Positions 58,704-64,000 of a stretch of DNA of 64,000 nt are shown piece by piece. Made by a program: the position numbers and the translations under genes. Position 1 is the first letter of the stretch. Each line of letters starts with the position of its first letter. This stretch comes from an uncultured Bacteroidales bacterium (GTDB lineage: Bacteria; Bacteroidota; Bacteroidia; Bacteroidales; Bacteroidaceae). The stretch lies in NCBI GenBank assembly GCA_902760315.1, contig CACWFV010000010.1:1-64000 (forward strand), given 5' to 3'. Below the pieces are notes generated by a model, which saw nothing but the letters and a program-made list of their open reading frames with translations, was not told where the DNA came from and searched no databases.

Positions 58704-60398
58704 TTACTTCTTCTTCAGATACTTGGCCAGGGGGCTGTTATTGGCACGCAGTCCCTGGGCAATGCTCTGGGCATTGGTCTTGGCACCCAGTAGTGAAGTG
58801 TGGGTATGGTCGTGATTGAAGTATTTCATGGCCTTCTCTTTCTTGCCGCACTTTTTGTCTAGGAAGTCGGCAGTGATGTTGTGTAAGTCGACAAACTCGA
58901 CGCCGGTAGCCTCGGCCACCTCACGATACCATTTGCCATAGGTATCATTGCGACGTTCTATCTTTCCATTTGTCCACTCATTACGCGGCGTCAGCGAGAC
59001 AAGGATGGGGGTGGCGCCCTTCTCACGCACATCCTGTATGAATTTCTTCAGATACCAGCCAAAAGAGAATACCACCTCGTAGGAGCCTGCCTGAGTGTTG
59101 CTCTTCAGTTTCTGATCGATGACGTTCTGTTTTGACAAGTCTTCCTTGGCAGCCTGCATCCGGTAGACATGGCAGGTATCTGATGCCGTGGCAATAGCGC
59201 CACGATATTTAGGTTTGTCAATAGGACTGATGTCATTATGACCGAACTGTATCAGCACGAAGTCGCCTGGTTTGAGCGAGTTGTAGACCCTGTCCCAACG
59301 GCCTTCATTCAGATAGGAGCGACAGCTGCGGCCTGCCATGGCAGCGTTGACGATATCTATCTTCGACTCATCGAAAACGGTATTGGCCACGGCACCCCAT
59401 CCCCACATGCCGTCTTCATCTTTGTCCGCATTCTTTACCGTACTATCGCCGGTGATAAACACCACTGGTTTGCCCTCTGTACGCGTGATATCATAGACTG
59501 GCAACTGCACGTTGCGCATCATGGCCTTCAGCGGGTTAAGTGCGGGGTTGTGGCTCGCCATCAATCCTTCAGCAGCAGAACGGGCGTTCATCATTGCCCC
59601 GAAACGGCTGGTATGTATCTTGTCTAAGAAGAAATGATAATCTGTCTTCCAGGGGCCATAGCTATCCAACTTTTGTGCAGAAATTTCATTCAGGTCAACG
59701 AAGGGTACGCCCTCTTCTGCAGCCACCTGCATCTGCCACTGCGTATGGGGCTTGCGGACTATCTTTCCCTTCTCGTCGTAGGCGTTACGTGGGGTCAGCG
59801 ACATCAGGATGGGGAAACCACCCTTCGCGCGTACATCATTTATATACTTGCGCATGTAGCCACCATAAGTATAGACCGTTTCCTGCTCGCCTGTCTCCTT
59901 AATCGTAACGTTCAGCGTGTCATAACCCGCTCCGGGAATACTGGCCCTGGCACGGCCAGAGTCGTAGGGACCATTGTCGTTATGGCCAATAGAAATGATA
60001 ACCCAGTCGCCCGGTCGAATAGCCTGACGGATTGGTTCCCACAACTTATTATAAAAGGTACGACTACTCATTCCGCCAAGTGCCTGATTCTCAACCGTAA
60101 TCTTTGTCGGGTCAAAATACTCGTGGGCATAGTAGCCCCATCCCCACTGACCATTATTGCCATTGCCCAACGTACCGGTACGCATCGTTGAGTTTCCAAT
60201 TAGAAACAACACCGGATTGTTGCCCCTGCGACTGGAGCCCGGAACGGGTCGTGCCGTCATAGCCTTAGCAATACTGTCTGGAGTATTGTCCACAACCCCA
60301 TTCACGTCTTTCACACCATTTCGGTCAGTCACCTGGCTCATGGCTGTCATGGAAACAATCATGGCCAGACAAGTAAGCATTTTTCTCATCATTGTCAT
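58704..60398 (-). CDS. Double-domain rhamnogalacturonan acetylesterase (SGNH/CE12-like)
   Basis: 564 residues with a signal peptide (to about residue 22, MSQ) and two tandem SGNH hydrolase domains (about 55-305 and 315-560). Domain 1 has FLIGNSTMRTG (Asn in place of the usual Asp of GDS), IISIGHNDNG and DKIHTSRFG; domain 2 has FITGDSTVKN, LIQFGHNDIS and DHTHTSLLG. Each keeps Ser, the GHND Asn and the final Asp-x-x-His. CE12 enzymes remove acetyl groups from rhamnogalacturonan, which fits the lyase next door. Convergent with the lyase gene. Confidence 0.88.
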   Translation of the reverse strand: MTMMRKMLTCLAMIVSMTAMSQVTDRNGVKDVNGVVDNTPDSIAKAMTARPVPGSSRRGNNPVLFLIGNSTMRTGTLGNGNNGQWGWGYYAHEYFDPTKITVENQALGGMSSRTFYNKLWEPIRQAIRPGDWVIISIGHNDNGPYDSGRARASIPGAGYDTLNVTIKETGEQETVYTYGGYMRKYINDVRAKGGFPILMSLTPRNAYDEKGKIVRKPHTQWQMQVAAEEGVPFVDLNEISAQKLDSYGPWKTDYHFFLDKIHTSRFGAMMNARSAAEGLMASHNPALNPLKAMMRNVQLPVYDITRTEGKPVVFITGDSTVKNADKDEDGMWGWGAVANTVFDESKIDIVNAAMAGRSCRSYLNEGRWDRVYNSLKPGDFVLIQFGHNDISPIDKPKYRGAIATASDTCHVYRMQAAKEDLSKQNVIDQKLKSNTQAGSYEVVFSFGWYLKKFIQDVREKGATPILVSLTPRNEWTNGKIERRNDTYGKWYREVAEATGVEFVDLHNITADFLDKKCGKKEKAMKYFNHDHTHTSLLGAKTNAQSIAQGLRANNSPLAKYLKKK

Positions 60399-60513
60399 TT
60401 GTTTTGCTTTGTTTTAGTCTCTTTCGGGCTACAAACTTACATATTTTTTTTGAAAAAATGTAACTTTAGCTCAAAAAACACGGTAAATATTTTCCTGTTT
60501 ACTAAAAAATGTT

Positions 60514-60521
60514 TATATTTG
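60514..60521 (+). promoter_or_regulatory. Promoter -7 box for susC
   Basis: TATATTTG, 43 bases before the susC ATG; divergent from the esterase gene. Confidence 0.6.
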
Positions 60522-60564
60522 CACCGCTTAAGCTTAAAAAGATATATCTACTAATTATAATCTT

Positions 60565-63500
60565 ATGAACAAAACTTATCTTTTGAAGACTGTCATGCCT
60601 ATGGCATTGATATGCTCCTCAATGCTGTTCACCCCTCCCATGATGGGTCTGCAGACTGCTAATGCAGCTGAGCAACAGCAAGGTAGCGTCAATGGTACGG
60701 TCGTCGACAGCCAAGGTGAACCAATCATTGGTGCAAGTGTAGTCATCGTAGGTGGTAAGACTGTTCAGGGAACAGTGACCGACTTTGACGGTAACTTCTT
60801 GTTAAATTGTGCTCCAGGCACTCAGTTAAAAATTACCTACGTTGGCTACAAAGAGAAAGTCGTCAAGGCCAGCAAAGGTATGAAGATCGTCCTCGAAGAG
60901 GAGTCCACCATGCTGCAGGGCGTCGAAATCGTGGCCTACGGTGTCCAGAAGAAAGTCACCGTAACCGGTGCTCTGTCTTCTGTAAAGTCTGAAGATTTAG
61001 TACGCACCCCCGTATCATCCGTCAACAACGTGTTGGCTGGTCAGCTCTCTGGTGTGACCACTGTACAATACTCTGGTGAGCCCGGTAGTGATGCCGCCGA
61101 CATCTTTGTACGAGGCAAGGCAACATTTACATCCGACGACAATGCGAAACCGCTGATTCAGGTGGATGGTGTTGAGCGTGAGATGTGGGATATTGACCCC
61201 AACGAAATTGAGAGCATCACCGTTCTGAAGGACGCCTCTGCAACAGCAGTATTCGGTGTTCGTGGTGCTAATGGTGTTATTCTGATTACCACCAAGCGTG
61301 GTGCTGAGGGTAAAGCTAAGATTACCGCCAACGCAACTTTCTCTGCCATGACACCAACCAAGATGGTTGAACTAGCCAACTCATACGAATACGCCAACTT
61401 CTACAACCAGATGCGTGCAAACGACGGACAGTCCGCAACATTTTCTCCTTATGTTATTGAGAAATTCCGCACCGGCAGCGACCCCATTCGTTTTCCGAGC
61501 ATAGATTGGGCAGACTACATCATGAAAGATGTCACACTGCAGCAGCAACACAACATCAATATCAGCGGTGGTAACAAGAAGGTACGCTACTTCATTTCAG
61601 CAGGTATGTTTACCCAGGATGGACTATTCAAACAGTTTGGCACAGACTATGATTTTGGTTACCAGTACCAGCGTTTCAACTACCGAGCAAACATTGACTT
61701 GAACGTCACTAATACCACATTGCTAAGTGTAAACGTTTCTGGTAAAGTTGACGACAAGGACTCCCCCCGTACCGGACAGGGTTCTGGCGGTATGATTAAG
61801 GCTATCTATCAGGCTACTCCGTTTGTCAGCCCTGGTATTGTTGACGGCCGCTACATTGTCAATTCTGCTTCGACAACCGACAACCTAAACTTCGAGCAGA
61901 ACCCAGACAATATGCTACCATTTGTCGGCAGTTCTCCTATGACTTATTATGCTTACCAACCTGGTGGCTATCATGACAACTCCAACAAGTTGAGTATGGA
62001 CCTCATCTTGGATCAAAAATTAGACTTCATCACTAAAGGTCTATCTGCTAAGCTGAAAGGTTCGTATAACAGTTGGTTTTCTTCCCGCAGAACTACAACA
62101 GCAGGAGTAGCCAACTATACGCCTGTCCTGCAGGCTGACGGAGAAACGATTATCTATCGCAAAAATGCTGAGAGCACGCCTCCCGCCTATTCATCATCCA
62201 TGTCTGGAAAAGGACGTAACTGGTATATAGAAGCATCTATGAACTACAGCCGCGCCTTCGGTCTGCATACCATTTCTGCTCTTGCTCTGTACAACCAGAG
62301 TAAGGACTACTATATCAGCGGTGCTTATGAAGACATTCCCCGTACATACGTAGGTTTGGTAGGGCGTGTTACTTATGACTGGAACAACCGATACATTGCC
62401 GAGTTCAACATCGGTTACAATGGTTCTGAAAACTTCGCTCCCGGCAAGCGTTTCGGTGTTTTCCCTGCAGCATCATTAGGTTGGGTCATTAGTGACGAGC
62501 CTTTCTTCAAGCCACTCAAGAAGGTATTCAGTTTTGTTAAGTTGCGTGCTTCATGGGGTCTCGTAGGTAACGACAAGATTGGTGGTAGCCGATTCATGTA
62601 TATTCCCGACCCATATTTGGTTAACACCACTGCTCTGGCAGAACGTGTGGGTGGTCCTAACGAAGCCGACAAGAATCCATACGCTTATGACTTCGGAGTA
62701 GAGAATGGCACAGTATCCAAAGGTGCCGTAGAATCTTCAAAAAACAATCCCGACGTATCGTGGGAAACTGCCTTTAAGCAGGACTATGGTATCGACATCA
62801 ACTTCCTCGACGACCGTCTGCGTGGTGTTTTCGACTACTACCGTGAGCATCGTAAAGACATTCTTGTACAAGATTGGACAGCGCCATTAGTCCTAGGCTT
62901 TACCGTTCCTTACAGCAACCTCGGTGAGGTAAAGAGTTGGGGTTGGGAAGCATCGCTCAACTGGCAGGACAAGATTGGCAAAGACTTCCGCTATTGGGCA
63001 AAGTTCAATATCTCATATAACCAAAACGAGATTATCGAAAGGAAGGAAGCGCCTCAATCTTACGACTATATGTATGAACGCGGCAAACGCATTGGTTCAC
63101 GCTCTCTCTATAAATTCTGGAAGTTCTATTACGATGGTGCAGAGGCTGACTATGAGAAGGAGTTCGGTTCAACGTTCCCCACTCAGCTCGTAGGAAATCT
63201 GCAACCTGGTGACGCCGTCTTCGTTGACCTGAACCAAGACGGAAAGATTGACGGTAACGACCGATTCCGTGGTAACATGTACACAGACGATCCCGAATAT
63301 ATCGCCGGTCTTACTATCGGTTTCCAATACAAAGGCTGGTCATTCAACACACAGATGACTGGTGCATGGAACGTGAGCCGCCTTATCTCCGACGTGTTCC
63401 GCCGCCCATTCCAAGCTGCCAGCACCAATACTGATGGCGGTCTGCTGAAATATCACCTCAACCACACTTGGACCGTCGACAATCCTTCACAGGATGCCGA

Positions 63501-63786
63501 ATATCCTCGTGCAACATGGCTCAACGGCGACCAAAACTATGCAGAGAGTTCTCTTTACGAGAAAGACGCCAAGTACTTCCGTGTGAAGACCATCCAATTG
63601 GCTTATGACTTCAATTTCCCCTTCATGAAGAAGCTCGGTCTGAACCAGTTGCAGCTGTCACTCAGTGCCTACAACCTGCTGACCTTCTCGCCATACATCT
63701 GGGGTGATCCTGAGACCCGCGCCAGCAATGCTCCTTCTTATCCGTTGCAGCGTACCTACACAGCAAGTATTAAGTTCGCATTCTAA
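60565..63786 (+). CDS. SusC/RagA family TonB-linked outer-membrane protein
   Basis: 1073 residues. A signal peptide (to about residue 35) is followed by a carboxypeptidase-like Ig domain (about 40-118, GSVNGTVVDSQGEPIIGASV, FVG-type VGYKEKVV), then the SusC plug with the hallmark NPNEIESITVLKDASATAVFG-type block (DPNEIESITVLKDASATA, FGVRGANGVILITTKRG) and a large barrel ending YTASIKFAF. It pairs with the following SusD to import oligosaccharides. By neighbours, the substrate is probably a rhamnogalacturonan-I product. Confidence 0.96.
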   Translation: MNKTYLLKTVMPMALICSSMLFTPPMMGLQTANAAEQQQGSVNGTVVDSQGEPIIGASVVIVGGKTVQGTVTDFDGNFLLNCAPGTQLKITYVGYKEKVVKASKGMKIVLEEESTMLQGVEIVAYGVQKKVTVTGALSSVKSEDLVRTPVSSVNNVLAGQLSGVTTVQYSGEPGSDAADIFVRGKATFTSDDNAKPLIQVDGVEREMWDIDPNEIESITVLKDASATAVFGVRGANGVILITTKRGAEGKAKITANATFSAMTPTKMVELANSYEYANFYNQMRANDGQSATFSPYVIEKFRTGSDPIRFPSIDWADYIMKDVTLQQQHNINISGGNKKVRYFISAGMFTQDGLFKQFGTDYDFGYQYQRFNYRANIDLNVTNTTLLSVNVSGKVDDKDSPRTGQGSGGMIKAIYQATPFVSPGIVDGRYIVNSASTTDNLNFEQNPDNMLPFVGSSPMTYYAYQPGGYHDNSNKLSMDLILDQKLDFITKGLSAKLKGSYNSWFSSRRTTTAGVANYTPVLQADGETIIYRKNAESTPPAYSSSMSGKGRNWYIEASMNYSRAFGLHTISALALYNQSKDYYISGAYEDIPRTYVGLVGRVTYDWNNRYIAEFNIGYNGSENFAPGKRFGVFPAASLGWVISDEPFFKPLKKVFSFVKLRASWGLVGNDKIGGSRFMYIPDPYLVNTTALAERVGGPNEADKNPYAYDFGVENGTVSKGAVESSKNNPDVSWETAFKQDYGIDINFLDDRLRGVFDYYREHRKDILVQDWTAPLVLGFTVPYSNLGEVKSWGWEASLNWQDKIGKDFRYWAKFNISYNQNEIIERKEAPQSYDYMYERGKRIGSRSLYKFWKFYYDGAEADYEKEFGSTFPTQLVGNLQPGDAVFVDLNQDGKIDGNDRFRGNMYTDDPEYIAGLTIGFQYKGWSFNTQMTGAWNVSRLISDVFRRPFQAASTNTDGGLLKYHLNHTWTVDNPSQDAEYPRATWLNGDQNYAESSLYEKDAKYFRVKTIQLAYDFNFPFMKKLGLNQLQLSLSAYNLLTFSPYIWGDPETRASNAPSYPLQRTYTASIKFAF

Positions 63787-63822
63787 TGGTGTTTACTGTT
63801 TAACATAAAAGTAAAAGATAAC

Positions 63823-64000
63823 ATGAAACTTCAACATATTTTATACGCCTCAGCCATTGCGTTAGTGTCAGGTGCAGCATTCACTGCATGCACCGACGAT
63901 GTAAAGGTCGGCGATAGCTTTGTAGAAAAAGCTCCGGGCGGAACTGTCACTATCGACACCGTTTTCAATAGTGCCGAATACACGCGCCAATTCCTAACCG
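63823..64000 (+). CDS. SusD/RagB family lipoprotein, 5' part only
   Basis: Cut off by the window end. The visible 59 residues begin MKLQHILYASAIALVSGAAF and contain a lipobox-type AFTAC, followed by DDVKVGDSFVEKAPG and a TIDTVF-type block, which is how RagB/SusD proteins open (FLEKxPG). The start codon lies 37 bases after the susC stop. It would cap SusC and bind glycans at the cell surface. Confidence 0.88.
   Translation, partial: MKLQHILYASAIALVSGAAFTACTDDVKVGDSFVEKAPGGTVTIDTVFNSAEYTRQFLT

Overview
The window looks like chromosome of a Bacteroidales bacterium, most likely a Prevotella-type member of Prevotellaceae. Evidence seen in the sequence: Bacteroidetes-type promoters (TAnnTTTG -7 box, written CAAAGGTA or CAAAGATA when on the minus strand) upstream of many genes, AT-rich starts without Shine-Dalgarno sequences, a SusC/SusD pair, several TonB-dependent receptors, large secreted proteins with type IX-like C-terminal tails (NGKKIVVK, KKVFIR), and a TPP-riboswitch operon of the receptor-PnuT-pyrophosphokinase type known from Bacteroides.

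Layout. 1-5.6 kb: a promoter-bearing repeat, a DUF3857 protein, tRNA-Leu, and a minus-strand pyrE-SRPBCC-argH-lipoprotein cluster. 5.7-16 kb: an outer-membrane barrel protein, the thiamine salvage operon (riboswitch, receptor, pnuT, thiamine pyrophosphokinase), another barrel protein, and an ECF sigma/anti-sigma/secreted-protein operon. 17.8-26.8 kb: argS, a small barrel protein, an RNase H-like gene, ribD divergent from prmC-recX-comF, a mobile-looking AAA ATPase flanked by debris of comM, then intact comM. 26.9-34.2 kb: a GH98-like secreted enzyme whose start is frameshifted, a BASS-type transporter, and rplM-rpsI-rpsB-tsf (tsf is frameshifted near its end). 34.2-35.85 kb: about 1.7 kb without genes, packed with repeats. 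35.8-37.5 kb: an AT-rich two-gene cassette of a ParA-like ATPase and a HEPN-domain protein, flanked by two hairpin elements with compensatory changes. 37.6-42.4 kb: a 46-residue peptide gene and a 1310-residue MBG-repeat surface protein with a very long leader. 42.57-43.29 kb: a YefM/YoeB toxin-antitoxin pair between two copies of the tRNA-Arg 3' end. 43.4-50.1 kb: MaoC-like and thioesterase genes, secDF, an EEP phosphohydrolase, rhomboid, HU. 50.2-64 kb: L-rhamnose catabolism (aldolase, permease, isomerase-like, kinase), a PL26-like rhamnogalacturonan lyase, a double-domain CE12-like esterase, and susC plus the start of susD.

How the genes fit together. The last 14 kb read as a locus for rhamnogalacturonan-I: secreted lyase and deacetylase, SusC/D uptake, and cytoplasmic rhamnose breakdown. 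The isomerase is of the L-arabinose/L-fucose isomerase-like type rather than classical RhaA.

The strongest leads are (i) the ParA/HEPN cassette with its flanking covarying hairpins, (ii) a pseudoknotted RNA candidate in the leader of the giant surface protein, which lies downstream of a 96-bp promoter repeat also found at the left edge, (iii) the toxin-antitoxin pair bounded by tRNA-Arg-derived direct repeats, and (iv) a family of G-rich hairpin repeats, one copy of which sits in frame inside pnuT. All functional statements rest on reading sequence and on remembered family features; no searches were run.
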